From contig CM049307.1 of the NCBI GenBank assembly GCA_026874595.1, forward strand, positions 73,196,643 through 73,260,642: 64,000 nucleotides of DNA. Reading direction: 5' to 3'. Both the position numbers and the translations under genes were made by a program. The notes beneath the pieces were generated by a model. That model was not told the origin of the DNA and made no database searches. It saw nothing but the letters and a program-made list of their open reading frames with translations. This document shows, piece by piece, positions 1-11,520 of the stretch (the first letter of the stretch is position 1; each line of letters opens with the position of its first letter). This DNA comes from Sipunculus nudus (Eukaryota; Annelida; Sipuncula; Golfingiida; Sipunculidae).

Positions 1-152
1 TCAAGTTAGAAGATTCCAGGTCCAGTGGTTACGATTTGTGCCTGGTTAACGGACAGGCGGACAGACAAACGGACGACGGACAGAGTGCAGCATGATCGCT
101 ATAGCTCAGATGAATTTCAGTCAGCTGAGCTAAAAAAACTTATTAGGTGAAT
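1..152 (+). repeat. 3' tail of a LINE-related interspersed repeat
   Basis: The segment runs from an AGAAGATTCCAGGTCCAGTG box through a GGACRGACGGACGACGGACA-like stretch to GATCGCTATAGCTCAG and ends in CAGCTGAGCTAAAAAA. The same blocks occur in reverse complement at 22,272-23,600 and 28,080-28,350. The 28-kb copy is physically continuous with a non-LTR retrotransposon ORF, so this is read as a 5'-truncated LINE 3' end or a SINE that shares that end. The window cuts its 5' side. Confidence 0.7.
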
Positions 153-355
153 AAAACACTGCATGGGGAGGGTGTACGTACTGAGTAAATCCCACTAGAA
201 TCGAAATAAAAATATGAGATTGACAAATATATTATAAAATACAAATTAAATATAAAACAAAAATCTCAATCAATTGCTATATTGCGAACTAGTGATGTGG
301 TTGAAAAAAAAATACATTCAGATCGGCGCTTAAAGCGGACACAAAGCCTTCAGAT

Positions 356-359
<4 letters not shown>

Positions 360-419
<60 letters not shown>
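360..419. repeat. (TA)n microsatellite
   Basis: About 30 uninterrupted TA dinucleotides. Open frames across it encode only alternating Tyr-Ile and are not genes. Confidence 0.98.
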
Positions 420-422
<3 letters not shown>

Positions 423-859
423 AATAGCAAACCATTTCAGGGCATGCTATGCATGGGAGTATTACAAAACTGAGAGACGATGAAATTTGTATTTTCTGTG
501 CATGTTCTTGGAATAATTGTGAAGTTTTTTTTTTGCAAATTGAAAAAAATAAACAGGACATTAATATAACAAGGATCCTTATTAAGACGAAATAAAATAA
601 TCACATATAAACATATTGTTAAATGCCTTTTCCTATATTTCACTGTTAAATGGCGGCTTGCCTGGGAACCTGTGTTTTGAAAGAAGGGTAAATATTCACT
701 TGCGGTCGTTTATTGTAGTCCACAGATCGTGAAAAGAACACCGACTCTGATTACCGTCACATACACAAACCACGGTGATGACGTAGACGGCATACAGGTT
801 TTTCTTTTTGTGTTTTGGTTCTTGCTGTTTCAGCCTTTCCCTTTTGGCGCCAAGACCCC
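420..859. other. AT-rich intergenic DNA, nothing recognised
   Basis: No coding or repeat signature seen on either strand beyond short A/T runs. Confidence 0.5.
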
Positions 860-1140
860 TGTATGCTTAGTCTGTTGAACAATGGTATACTCTCCCCTTG
901 CGGGAGTTAATACCTCTGTAATGAATACCTCCCTGTTGCCTATATAATGGCTCCTCGGGCTGTAAATATGTGCTTCTCGGGGATTTCAGGAAAGCCGCGA
1001 TACAGGGATGAACTCAATGAGTAGCGTTAGCCGAACCAGACTTTGTGTTACCATACTCCGTCAGTGACACATGATCATTCCAGTTGGTGCCTGGAATATA
1101 ATCTTCAGGATCACATCCGTACCTTCTAACAGAAAGTTAA
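860..1140 (+). mobile_element. Possible solo LTR (weak)
   Basis: A TG-initiated segment near 869 is followed by a TATATAATGG box (about 941-950), a GC-richer leader, and a TTGGTGCCTGG stretch near 1,083 that faintly resembles a retrotransposon primer-binding region. No second LTR, no target duplication and no internal coding region were seen. It could equally be unique promoter-like DNA. Confidence 0.25.
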
Positions 1141-2438
1141 GTTAACCCCTATAAAAATAAAAATATTTCTTTTCTTTTCACTTCCTTCCCCGAATCAAAA
1201 CAATAATTGTAACTCTACAACTGTACGTGTCACATTTAACGTTTAGGAATGCAACAGCTATAAGTGTAAATATTAATGTACAGTTACTTAATTGGTCCCC
1301 ACGACCGCCTTTTTGACAACACCTCATGGCCTACAAATACGCTGTTACTTGATATAAACTAGATCAATCGTTAGCTTTTTAAAGTATACTTTCTAAAAAA
1401 ACCTACCATTCTGACCGAATGAATACAAGCATGGCTCGAGTTACTGGACGATACGGGAAATGACTCGTTACCATAGAAATGGATTTTTCAATTTGTTTCA
1501 TGAGTTCACATGTATTCTTTTGTATTAAATCATCACTCGTAGTCTAATGTTAAGAATATCGGTTGTTTAGAAATAAATCAACGCAATACGTTCACCCGTA
1601 CGGCTTGTATCAGGACTCGAGTCAGGCTAACAAGTCCAATATAAATTGTGTAATCACGGCTCAACTGAAACAAACAAATAGATGTTATGTATTCATATTA
1701 ATCAGTTTGCTGACTGACAATTGACGCACTGAGACTCCTTTCACAGGATTTTACAATAATTTATCCTATGAACATGAATAACTTAAATTATGGTTTCGCT
1801 CATGCTAAACACATTTAATTAAATATTTCGTGTTATTTAGCCATACCAGTGAGAACAAAACAATATAAATGACTCAAATCGTAGAATAAATGTTCTCAAT
1901 GTAACTGCTATATGTTTCATATGTGCTATATTCAATATGAATTAAGCTCAATATTCTCTTTCAGTAAACAAGACTCAATATAGAAACTTGAAAGAGTGAA
2001 CATAGAGGAACTGATAATTTCTAAACCTGTTGGCACAGATATTGTTGACTTTTGACAGTGCTTTATGGTTTGTCAACACATCTGTTAAAATGTCGCTATA
2101 GGAACTCTGCATGGCAAATATATGAAAGTGCTTGACAGTGTACGTTCTATATTAATTAAACTAATAACAGCTGTGACTGGGGCACCGGAAAACAGAGCCA
2201 GGGCAAGGCCATGGAACGGTCACTGAGTGCAAATCGAACACATGTATGCAGGAACCGGAAGTAGGTTCATACGGTACAGCCAAAGATACCCAGATGAAAG
2301 AGCGGCTGTATGTACTAAAACCAATTATCCTAGCAGGATCAACCAGTAAATAGCGTTCTTTCTATGTCACCCAGTAATCAATAATCTCACGTAATGCGTT
2401 CAGTATCAGTTTTCCACGATCAAATATACGTAAAACAG
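1141..2438. other. Intergenic DNA, no gene seen
   Basis: AT-rich, no ORF with recognisable family motifs, no repeat shared with the rest of the window. Confidence 0.5.
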
Positions 2439-2700
2439 TTATGTTTTATGTGGGAATTTACTGTGAACTGATATGGTGCAGTGGAATCCATTTGCGGGTT
2501 TATACAGTTTTAAGTATACTTTTATTTTGCAAATGTAAATATTATTGCTATTCGTTAGGATTGTATATGCTTTAACTCCGTTCGTCTGGGTGGATGTGTG
2601 TGTTACAACATAACGAACACATTCAGGAACGGAATCTCGTGGAATTTTCAGGACATTTCGGGAACGGGCCAAAGGAGAATGGATAAGATTTGATGATGTG
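2439..2700 (-). repeat. Dispersed repeat, copy 1 (shared with 6,262-6,563)
   Basis: Read on the minus strand, the block around 2,590-2,690 aligns with 6,475-6,545: both carry GGCCCRTT.CC, then CCTGAA, then GATTCCGTT, then GTTATGTTGT followed by a CA-rich run. The encoded peptides also resemble each other (a D-S-V-x-x-C-V-x-Y-V-V core). The family and full length are unknown. Confidence 0.55.
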
Positions 2701-2826
2701 GATCCGGCACGTGACGAGGAACATCATCAAGGGATATTCATAATGTAAAATCACTTATGCACAATGAACCTCGAAGATGGGCCTAATAAGTGAAAGCAAA
2801 CACGGGTTGGGGAGCATCCTACATTA

Positions 2827-2853
2827 CCCCCCCCCCCCCCACACACACACACA
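2827..2853. repeat. C-tract followed by (AC)n
   Basis: Fourteen consecutive C, then about six AC units. Confidence 0.97.
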
Positions 2854-4369
2854 TGGCGGAGACTTGCATTCCTTAGAATGCAGCTTTCTAGTTTCCCATA
2901 ATTCATGCAAAGTAGCAGGAATAATATATTATACACATTATTGAATATGCACGACCTCTTGTATCCTCTCCCTTTCATAGGATGGAAAAGGAAGTGAGAG
3001 ATATTCACCTTTTCAAAACAAAATAATTACCCCGGATAACGCTCAGATTACTATGCAAGGCAGAAACCTACCAAATACTAACAACCCTCAGGAGCATAAC
3101 GTTTCCATGGAGACGAGTAGGAGGGGCTTAAATGTCATTCCGTGCACGTGGTTTATTAGTGTTTACTGGGGGCTCGGTACTTATCCAGGTCAGTTGGGCA
3201 TTTACCAAATTATCCTGAACCCTTTTACGGAGACACAGTGCCGCAACCGTGGAAAAGGCATGCATAGAGTTCAGACGGTACTCTACTGCATCATTTAAGC
3301 ATGTACGATAAACAGATTAGGTCAACAGCAGGTCTTACCTAGTGGCGAGAACATTATATGCACAATATTCAGGTGAATATTAGTAAGTTTCCCTTTAAAT
3401 CCAGATATTCACCTACCTTTTCTATAGAATATATGTAATTTCTGGCTTACACTTCGTACATGTCAATAAACGCCATTAAGTTCCTCTTAAGAGCGCTTGT
3501 TGAACTACAAGCTGTTTCTAAACATAGCAAACAGAAAACCATGTAACTGAAGATTGTTAGTTATATATGTGCGGAAGATGAAAGGTCACTAGATGAGCTT
3601 AAAACGCCCTTTACAAAACTCCGGTTTGTCTGATTTGCCGAAAGATGTCTTTATTGAATGTTAATGTATTTGCGGGTCCCCACATGTTAAAACACGTGGG
3701 TATAAACAAAAGAAACAGCCTGTGTGCGATAGAATTGGCGTTATCTATTCTACTTATATTAAAGGTTTAATGGAGTAATCGGAGTAGCTCCTCCAGAACG
3801 TAAATATATCAGATTGGTGAAATCACGCAGTAAAAACACATCTGTATTCTTCCCTGTCATGTGACGATATCACGTGATGTGCAGATAAGACAGGTGGCTT
3901 AGGAATTTATTTCCGCAGATGTACAGGTGAACCCAGCTTACTAATCTCTGAAAGGGCATTATCTGATCGTTGTATCGCCTGCATTAGTGCTTTAGCTTCA
4001 CGTCGTGTACTCTTTAGAAAGCAGTTTAGGCTAACCAGCTGAAATCAGACCTGTGTGTGAAAAGAAAATCAAGATCTCAAGTGAAACCCGGAATTCCTTT
4101 CACATTTACGGGTTCAATTTTTGCCAGGTTTTATTAAGCCCTTAACAAGAGACCCATGGTTCATTATTCTGCGATGTCTTGCATAACATTTTAACTTTGC
4201 CTTCGCAACCGAAATCTTATCATTTAAGAAATAGAAAAATATAGGTTGCACCAACAGGCTTTATCAACAGATGAAATTTTCCATGCATTAATTATTGAGA
4301 TACTGGAGCTTTTGTATCAAATTTAAATTATTCTCGGGTGTACAAACAAGGGCCATAACTCGGAGGATA
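2854..4369. other. Intergenic DNA, no gene seen
   Basis: Only short imperfect palindromes (for example around 3,677-3,700 with CCCAC...GTGGG arms, and CACGTGA near 3,870). No coding signature recognised. Confidence 0.5.
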
Positions 4370-4545
4370 TAGGTCGCAATCACCTAATAACAAGCTTTAA
4401 AGGATATGGGCCTCCATGGATATTCAGTTAGAAGTTTCTAGTTCTGGAGGTTATGATTTGTGCCGTGCTAACGGACGGGAGGTCAACGGACACAAGGCGA
4501 TCGCTATACCTTAGCTTTACATCAGCTGAGCTAATAAAACCTATG
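4370..4545 (+). repeat. LINE-tail family copy
   Basis: Contains CTCGGAGGATATAGG, GTTAGAAGTTTCTAG, GGTTATGATTTGTGCC, a GGACGGGAGG stretch, GCGATCGCTATA and the terminal CAGCTGAGCTAATAAAA. The order matches the reverse complement of 28,080-28,350 and the copy at 1-152. Confidence 0.7.
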
Positions 4546-4818
4546 ACTTCATTCTTGAAGAAGTAATTCAAATCCTTCTTTTTTGGAGCACGTTATTCCA
4601 AGCTCCGGTCTGAAAGTAATATGCTAGCATTCCCGAATTTAATCAAATGAAAACATAGGGTTAGATCTATTGAGGCCAAATCCAACAGCATCATTTCAAT
4701 ACAGAAACAAACGTTTTCGTCTTCATTTATAGGAAAATGATTTCAGACCCTGGTTTGTAGCAGAAATTGTATCATTAATAATGAGGTTGTTTATAAATGT
4801 ATAACCTGAAATAAAATA

Positions 4819-4965
4819 GGTTCAATCCCCGGCGTGACTATGAAAGTTGGTTGTAGTGGCCCGTCCAAGGTTGTTTTTTTTTATTGTCCTTCATTTTTAT
4901 CCAGCCATATATAGAAACGTCACCATCATTGCCATGGGAAGTGTCTTGCATTAGTTAATATAAAT
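4819..4965 (+). mobile_element. tRNA-derived SINE, 5'-truncated copy
   Basis: Begins at a pol III B-box-like GGTTCAATCCCC and continues GGCGTGACTATGAAAGT, GGTTGTAGTGGCCCGTCC and then a T-tract. The body is collinear with the better copy at 27,838-28,040. The A-box half is missing. Confidence 0.65.
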
Positions 4966-6261
4966 AGTTGTAAAATTCTTTCAAACAAATGTTTATTAAA
5001 CTCAAGGTATAATGGAAGTAATGTAGACGTTTCAGGGCTGTTTCACATTAGACTATTTGAAACGTAAGACGTTTCCTTTTAGCTTTATTGAAAGTTAACG
5101 TATCGATTAAGCCAGAAAAATCGTTCCAACTTGAGTTAAATCAAACTGTGATTTAATTTATTTTTTTGCAGGAAGGCCGAACGATTATGATGCCCTGGTC
5201 TGTAGCCCGCTCTTTTAGTACGTAAATCCTGGCAATGTGTAAGAGACCTACGTTGTACTGAATACCAGCTGATGTCTGGAAGTAGGCAGAGTGGTATTGT
5301 AAGCTACAGGTCTGACTCTACCTAGACACGGATACACAGATGTTTTTGATCCACGTGTAATCAGCTAAAAGGGTTCTTCTACGTAGCAGACACAAGTATT
5401 AGTAGACGTGTCCTTGTGTCTACATTATTTAAAATAGGCGTCAAACAAAATTTCATAGACACCAATTTTATATTTGATACAAATTGAATATTTTATACCT
5501 ATTTTAGAGACAAAATTTCAATATATTTATCATAAATATATTATATTATTTTAAACCAAAAGGTTGTCAAAAAGCCGTTGCAAGACCATCTTTATGAAGG
5601 CACTCCCACCATTGGCACCTGGTATCATCTGGTTACAAAAACATGCAGTCCTATAGACCACATTGTCTCAAAGACTTTTGCAGGGATCGACATGAGCAGA
5701 AAAGCAGCTCTCGCCCGGGGGGCCCTGTCGAGCCCTAAAATCACTTGCCCCAAAAGGAAAACAAGTAGTCCCCGAATCTGTCATTTTATTTTATTTATAC
5801 AAAATGTATACTATTTGACAAAGACGTGGACCAGTTATGCCACATTGTTTGAGATTATTTGCTAAAGTAGGCCAAATTCATTGGCCAATACAATGTTAAC
5901 CATATGCTCTGTAACTCTCAGTTACTCTCTAGTAAACAAGAAGAAATATGAAGGGACAACCAAAAACATTGTTAAATTCAATTGTTTTGAAAAATTAAAC
6001 ATAAATCTGATCTCTTCTATATCTAAATCTTCTCCCTGTTTCTTGAAACCACTCATAGTTTTGATGACACACTAAATGCCGGACGACAAGTCACATGTCG
6101 AAATGATGGGTATTCCGCCAGTTTTAAATGCATTGATGCAGCTACAGTTTTAACGTTAGAGGACACTTGGAAATCAAATGAACGTAGTTGATAGTTCAGG
6201 CTTTAAACTTAGATTAAAATATTATGATAATATGTGCATATCTTTTTATGAAAATTTATCT
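4966..6261. other. Intergenic DNA, no gene seen
   Basis: Contains short ORFs without recognisable motifs (for example 5,578-5,865 on plus). No evidence that any of them is real. Confidence 0.45.
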
Positions 6262-6563
6262 TTAAACTAGAAATATGTAATGAAGGCCTCCGCCATGTTG
6301 GCGGTCCTTATGTAGAATACTCCGCAATCCGTGTTTGCATTTATTTATTCGGCGCATATTCTCATGTTCAATCGGGCATATATGACTGCACATTTGTAAA
6401 TATTTCTGGAATTCCTTCAATGTTATGTTCCGGATCATGAGCCGGACCCACACAAAAATATAATTTGATCTTCATTGGCCCATTTCCAAGGTGCCCTGAA
6501 TATTTCATGGGATTCCGTTGAGGACTGTGTGAGTTATGTTGTGGGAAAAACACACAACGCACA
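6262..6563 (+). repeat. Dispersed repeat, copy 2 (target of hAT insertion)
   Basis: Its right part (6,475-6,545) matches the minus strand of 2,590-2,690. The left part has a perfect CCGCCA/TGGCGG hairpin at 6,290-6,304. The hAT element starts immediately after its CA-rich edge, so the transposon apparently landed in this repeat. Confidence 0.5.
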
Positions 6564-6583
6564 CAGGGCCTGGAAGTTTCCGT
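6564..6583 (+). repeat. hAT left terminal inverted repeat
   Basis: Twenty bases starting CAGGGCC, 19 of 20 identical to the reverse complement of 10,668-10,687. Confidence 0.88.
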
Positions 6584-7231
6584 ATTACGGTAAATACGGA
6601 CGGAATAGCGGAACTGGCCTTTTAAAACGGAAAGATTACTTTGGCACGGAAAAATACTGAAACGTCGTTAATCCCACCTGATATATTCCTTAATCGCTGT
6701 GTACATGTTTCCATGTAATTCCCGAGTCTGTGTAACGTGTATTTACTTTGAATTGTACCCCCCACGAACGCCTACTTGCTCATTTCACCAGAACAGATAC
6801 AGGTGAAACCCGCCAATATTCGAGTCTATAATCTGCCAACTATTTACAGAGATCTAATGACCAATTGAAGACTACCCACGGGCGACACAGGCATACATTT
6901 AAGACTGATCCTTAGTGAATGCCGTTCGGAATTCCCCTCTTGTTACTAAAAATAGAAATGACCGTCAGTAAACAAGTTTACGCGGTTGTTCTGGCTTCTA
7001 CACGCGGCAAAAGTTTAATTTTCTGATATCAGGTTTTAATTCAAGGCTTCTGCTCTCACCCTTTTCTATTTATTTTAATAAATGTGACCCTTTCTTACTT
7101 TTCGTTTCTCGGAATGGCGTAACCATTACTTTAAACATAAAGGTACTGCGTTCCTGAATGGTCAGAATTTACCAATAAACGGCGTGCTTACATTGTCTTC
7201 TTAAGGTCATGAAAGTTTTTGCGTTATTCAG

Positions 7232-9910
7232 TTGTTTTACTACTATCATCGCGAAAAAAAACTTCACAACACAACACTGACGCCGAAATACCGTGTGGAA
7301 AAGTTCAAGAATGAATCTTTGCGGAGTGCCACCCCGAATAAACTGTTTTGCGATTATTGTTCTCAAAGTTTTGACTGGAAAAGACGAGATACTGTCAAGG
7401 ATCACATTGGCTCTCGGAAACACCAAAGAAACAAAGAATTAGCAACGGCCCGAGCTGTTGGAGAGACAAAAATAAAACAACAAACGATGGATGATACCCT
7501 ACAGGCCAGGAAGGCTAAAACAGATTTAATAAAAGATTTATTGACATACTGTGCAAAAGCGGGGTTGGCTTTAGAGACGCTTGAACATTTTAGGCCCTTC
7601 TTAAAAAAACACTGCCCTGAGGGCGGACAAGTTCCGGGAGCGGAAAGCCTTAGGAAATGGCATTTGTCAAAGGTTTTTACAAAACACCAAGAAAAACCTG
7701 AGGCTATTTTAACTGACCAACCATGCAGTTTATCTGATTTTCGATGAGACTAACGATGCCAAAGACAGTGCAGTGTTCAATGTCATCATAAGTAAGTCAT
7801 CCCTTTAACAATTTTAATTAACCACCATAGTGATTTTTATTTTCTTTAACTAACCGGAAGTTAAAAGGTTTTTTTGCTGGTTCCTGCGCCATCAATATAC
7901 AGTCAAAAGGTGAAGGGTGGAACTCTTCCTCCGATATTTAAAATGAACTCTGACTCCGATGCTGACTGTGATATTGGCAGCTTAGCTACCACTTATGCCT
8001 TCTTTCTTCCACCTGAACAGGTCGATGAGTCCTGTTTAAATGCTTCCGTGAGTACGCATGGGACTATAGCTGATCTTATGTCTGTGTCAACTTGCTGCCT
8101 TTGTGAACTACAAGCAAATGTTGAAACTGCCAATGAAATACAAAGAATGTGGATGGAAACAAAATATTGCTTCCTTTGGTCAAATACAGCTCAGACTTTC
8201 TTTGCCAAATGCATGTGATGTCTGAACACCCTGCATGCAAAATGTCTTCTTGACCATAACCTCCTGTCACAGGAAGCCATATCTGAACTTCCGCACCAGG
8301 AGTCCTTTTTCTGCCATCAGTGTATATGAAGTGATTTTAATAGGTGAGAATTAACCTGACAAAAATTCTTTATATTTTATATACCTTTGATGCATTTTCA
8401 GTCATTTCATTTTTCAGTTATCTTAATTTTGTTTTTCATTTTTATTGAATTTCTCATAAATAAGTTCTCTTTAAATAAAAAATACTCAGAATTCAGTAGT
8501 ACAGATATTATTTATTCATATTTAAACAGAACAATGAAATACTGGGATCAATTACAAATGATCTATATAAACCATTTTGGAGTGCCAATTAAAACTAGAT
8601 TAAATTTCTTTTTCTATTATTTCAGTGTGTGACGCTAAAACCTACTTGGCAGATGTACATTTTTTGGACAAGGTTAACCATTCCACTCTCAGCCAAGCTG
8701 TTGTGAAGACCATTACTTCGAACAACGTTAATCCAGAAAATGTTCTTGCAATAGTAAGTGACAATGCAAGCAACTGCAAGAAAGCCTACAAAGATATATT
8801 GAGAAGACTTTATCCAAACAGTGTTCATACTTGTTGCATTGCACATATTTTCAACTTGGTTGGAGAGATTTGGAGCAAGTGCTGCTTCATGAGAAACCTG
8901 CGAGAGTTCATGGACTTTTTAAGAGCCTGTTTTACAAGAAAGGAGCCAGAAAACGCCGATATCTAAATCATCTTCAAGCAAATGGATTCAAAACAAAACT
9001 GGCTCCAGCTCCAAATTCAACAAGATGGTCCAACTGGCATGATGCAGCAGAGTACGACCATGAATATTTTGATACTTACATGGATTTTTTTTCAGAACGA
9101 ATAAAGTACTGCTGTTGCCCTTGAGCACAGCCTGAAAGCACTGGAGGAAGATTCACTTGATCTTAAAATCAAACTTGCTTTGACTGTTGCGACATCCAAA
9201 AAATTATGACAACACTGACCACACTTCAGACAAGGGAGCCACTGGCACATGTAATCCACAATTGAATGGAAGAGATGAAGGCATATCAAGAGAATGGTGT
9301 AACTAAGTTGTCCTACTCTAAAGAACTTGACAACCTCCTTGATGATATTTCCTGCAAAGACAGGCTCCACTACTTACAACAGTTTCACCAAGTTTTCAAT
9401 GATGCATTAATAAAACTCACAAAGCACACTGACCTACTGCCAGCAAGAGATGTTTACAGGCAGTGTGTAATTTTCGATCCACGTCAGGTTGCCAGCCTGT
9501 CAAAAGACCTGGATGACTACCGTGGCCTGCCCATACATGACCAAATTGACTTGGATGAGTGGCTCACCTATCTGAATTCTACCAAGGATCCTGTTAGAGC
9601 AGCAATGTGTATGCCAAATGAATCAGCACTTAACCTGGTAGAATATTGGACCGGCATGACAATAAGGGTGCCAAAACTTGCTGGAATTGCAAAAGCTTGC
9701 ATTTACTTACCTGTTACCAGTTGTGACTGTGAGAGGAGCTTCAGCATTTATAAAAAATTGTTCACTGATAAAAGAGAAAGTCTCACAGAGGAACATGTCA
9801 AGCAGCTCACCATGATGTGCTATAACGGAGATATCAGAAATAAGTTCTGCTACCTTTGGAATTCACAAGAAGTAATTCTTGACATTATGAATAGAGATAT
9901 GGGTACTTAA
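7232..9910 (+). pseudogene. hAT transposase, CGGBP1-like zinc-finger type, frameshifted
   Basis: The first exon (about 7,232-7,789) encodes a single C2H2/BED-like finger (FCDYCSQSF ... HIGSRKH, residues about 38-66) and then a helical region (KTDLIKDLLTYCAKAGLALE) with the layout of CGGBP1 and its transposase relatives. After a -/+ frame change near 7,735 it continues IFDETNDAKDSAVFNV, a D-E-T-x-D catalytic-type motif, up to a GTAAGT donor (about 7,791). The next exon starts at a TTTCAG acceptor (8,624) with CDAKTYLADVHFL, SDNASNCKKAY and HTCCIAHIFNLVG. Further frame changes lie near 8,890-8,940, 9,100 and 9,250. The last part (9,266-9,910) ends in the hAT dimerisation signature YLPVTSCDCERSFS and stops at 9,908. 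At least four frame breaks mean it cannot make a functional protein as it stands. Confidence 0.85.
7790..8628 (+). other. Probable intron of the hAT transposase with a 345-base ORF
   Basis: It is bounded by GTAAGT near 7,791 and a pyrimidine-rich TTATTTCAG at 8,620-8,628, which would join the two halves of the transposase. Inside, 7,874-8,218 is open on the plus strand (SDSDADCDIGSL, then a Cys-rich STCCLCELQ stretch). I do not recognise it. It may be a captured fragment or an extra exon. Confidence 0.5.
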
Positions 9911-10025
9911 GATCTTGCTTTTATCAGGTGAAGTGCTGTCCTGTAATTTTAATTTAAATAAGAATTCTGAAGTGAAGTCCCTGTCATTCTTAATTTTTGT
10001 ACGTCTCACTTAATTTGCTCACGGA

Positions 10026-10265
10026 TTAAAGAGAAAGTCTCTCACAGGAACATGTCAAGCAGCTCACCATGATGTGCTTTAACGGAGATATCATAAATAA
10101 GTTCTGCTACCTTTGGAATTCACAAGAAGTAATTCTTGACATTATGAATAAAGAAATGGTTACTTAAGATCTTGCTTTTATCAGGTGAAGTGCTGTCCTG
10201 TAATTTTTATATAAATAAGAATTCTGAAGTGCACTGCCTGTCATTCTTAATTTTGTACATGTCTC
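10026..10265 (+). repeat. Tandem partial duplication of the hAT transposase 3' end
   Basis: This repeats 9,766-10,013 (AAAGAGAAAGTCTCWCA..., CATGTCAAGCAGCTCACCAT, then AACGGAGATATCA) with scattered substitutions. It covers the last ~45 codons plus the 3' untranslated stretch. The duplicate has its own stop (GGTTACTTAA) near 10,168. Confidence 0.9.
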
Positions 10266-10667
10266 TGGAAAATAAAACAACACTATTGTTTTAGATTATT
10301 TTCTTTATTGTATGAAACCATGTCAACATAGTGGAAACATATTCAATCATTGGGATGTTAATTTAACACATATTCTTTCTGAACTTCATGGCTAAAGGGA
10401 CAGGTATTTTTCCTTTCTTTTAATGCTGTTCTTCTGTTGAACATCTTGCTGCTGTTGACTTTTGACTGTGCAAAGGTAATGTCTTCATCCATATACCAAT
10501 GGCTTACTTGTCCCATTGAAATTAAATAAAATAGAATATTACAGATGATTTTAACACCAAAAAATATTTCGGCTTTATTTATCTGCTTTTAAACATGTTT
10601 TATGTACAAAATGGAAAATTAGGAATTGTCCTGAAAAAAGAAAATGGAAAAGGCATTTTTTTAAAAA

Positions 10668-10687
10668 ACGGAAACTTCCTGGCCCTG
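10668..10687 (-). repeat. hAT right terminal inverted repeat
   Basis: Reverse complement of the left TIR with one mismatch (CCAGG instead of CCTGG). It ends in GGCCCTG and is followed by CACACACT. Confidence 0.88.
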
Positions 10688-10914
10688 CACACACTAACTA
10701 TATTGAATGCAAGTATACCCTCCTGGTGCAGGTAACAACAGTATGTATGAACAGTATGTATGAATTTGGTGGTATAGTCAGACTAGAAGATTTGTTATAA
10801 GAAATGCTACAAAAAATGGGGATTTAATTTCATCCTCGTCGCAGATTCTTAGGCAAGAATAGGCAGTCTGTATGATTTTATTGAAAGTGATAAAGTACAT
10901 ACTGTGCGTGTTTT

Positions 10915-11245
10915 ATGATTTCTCTCCCACCGATGGCTTCAACATGCTTAGATTTAAAATATAGTAAAGTAAATATGTTTGGTTACTCTTTACAACAAAA
11001 GTGCTGTACTTTTACGAGCTCTATCTTACAAAACAAAAAAGGTGGATTTTATTGTTTATTTAGAGATTATTGTAAGGCATTTGATTCTGTGCAATATGAA
11101 ATCTTTTGGTTCATATTGTTGAAATGTGTTTTATGTAAACATGACTCTTGAATAACATATTACTTTATTTGTTCAGTTGGAGCAAGACAGGGGTGTTTAC
11201 TTACTCCATTGGTGTTTTCTCTGACCATCAACATGAAATGTGCCT
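10915..11245 (+). pseudogene. Non-LTR retrotransposon reverse transcriptase fragment
   Basis: Two reverse-transcriptase blocks are recognisable in the same direction: FRDYCKAFDSV (about 11,059-11,092, the catalytic-Asp block) and VGARQGCLLTPLVFSL (about 11,176-11,223, the R-Q-G block). They are only ~37 codons apart, shorter than in complete LINE RTs, and an in-frame stop lies between them, so this is an internally deleted relic. The YADD block was not found. The clade cannot be assigned. Confidence 0.7.
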
Positions 11246-11413
11246 AAAAGCCTACAGGCGGACAAAGGGCAGGAGCTTGCACCTGCAGTGGTCACCACAG
11301 CATGAAATGGTGTGACAATAATAAACTGCAGAACAAGACATCCACAGTCACAAGTATGCATTGCGAGAGCGATCTATAACTGAAACTGGGCAAGTGGTTT
11401 TAGGAAACGCATG

Positions 11414-11520
11414 ATAAAGGTTGGGCTCCAATATATCATATATGCCATAAACACCTCTGTCAGTGCTACCACTGCTACACCTCTTAACGAAGTCCTATTT
11501 GGACTGTCTTCCTGAACAAA
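11414..11520 (+). pseudogene. Possible retroelement integrase fragment
   Basis: One frame reads VGLQYIIYAINTSVSATTAT followed by PLNEVLFG. The Y-x-x-N-T-S-x-S-x-T-T-x-T-P-x-E-V-x-F-G pattern resembles the end of the integrase core of LTR retrotransposons. It is very short, has no catalytic residues in view and no LTR nearby. It could be chance. Confidence 0.4.

Larger units (their letters stand above)
6564..10687 (+). mobile_element. hAT DNA transposon, near full length, inactive
   Basis: The left end CAGGGCCTGGAAGTTTCCGT (6,564-6,583) is matched by the reverse complement of 10,668-10,687 with one mismatch. CAGGG-type termini are usual for hAT elements. The flanks are both CA-rich (about 6 of 8 positions match for an offset 8-bp target duplication), so the duplication is plausible but not clean. 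The 4.1-kb interior encodes a BED-like zinc finger and a C-terminal hAT dimerisation region in the same direction, broken by frameshifts. The right TIR is preceded by AT-rich DNA and a duplicated copy of the transposase 3' end. Confidence 0.85.

Noticed and set aside
282-561. ORFs through the (TA)n tract
   Set aside because: Simple-sequence translation (Ile-Tyr repeats).
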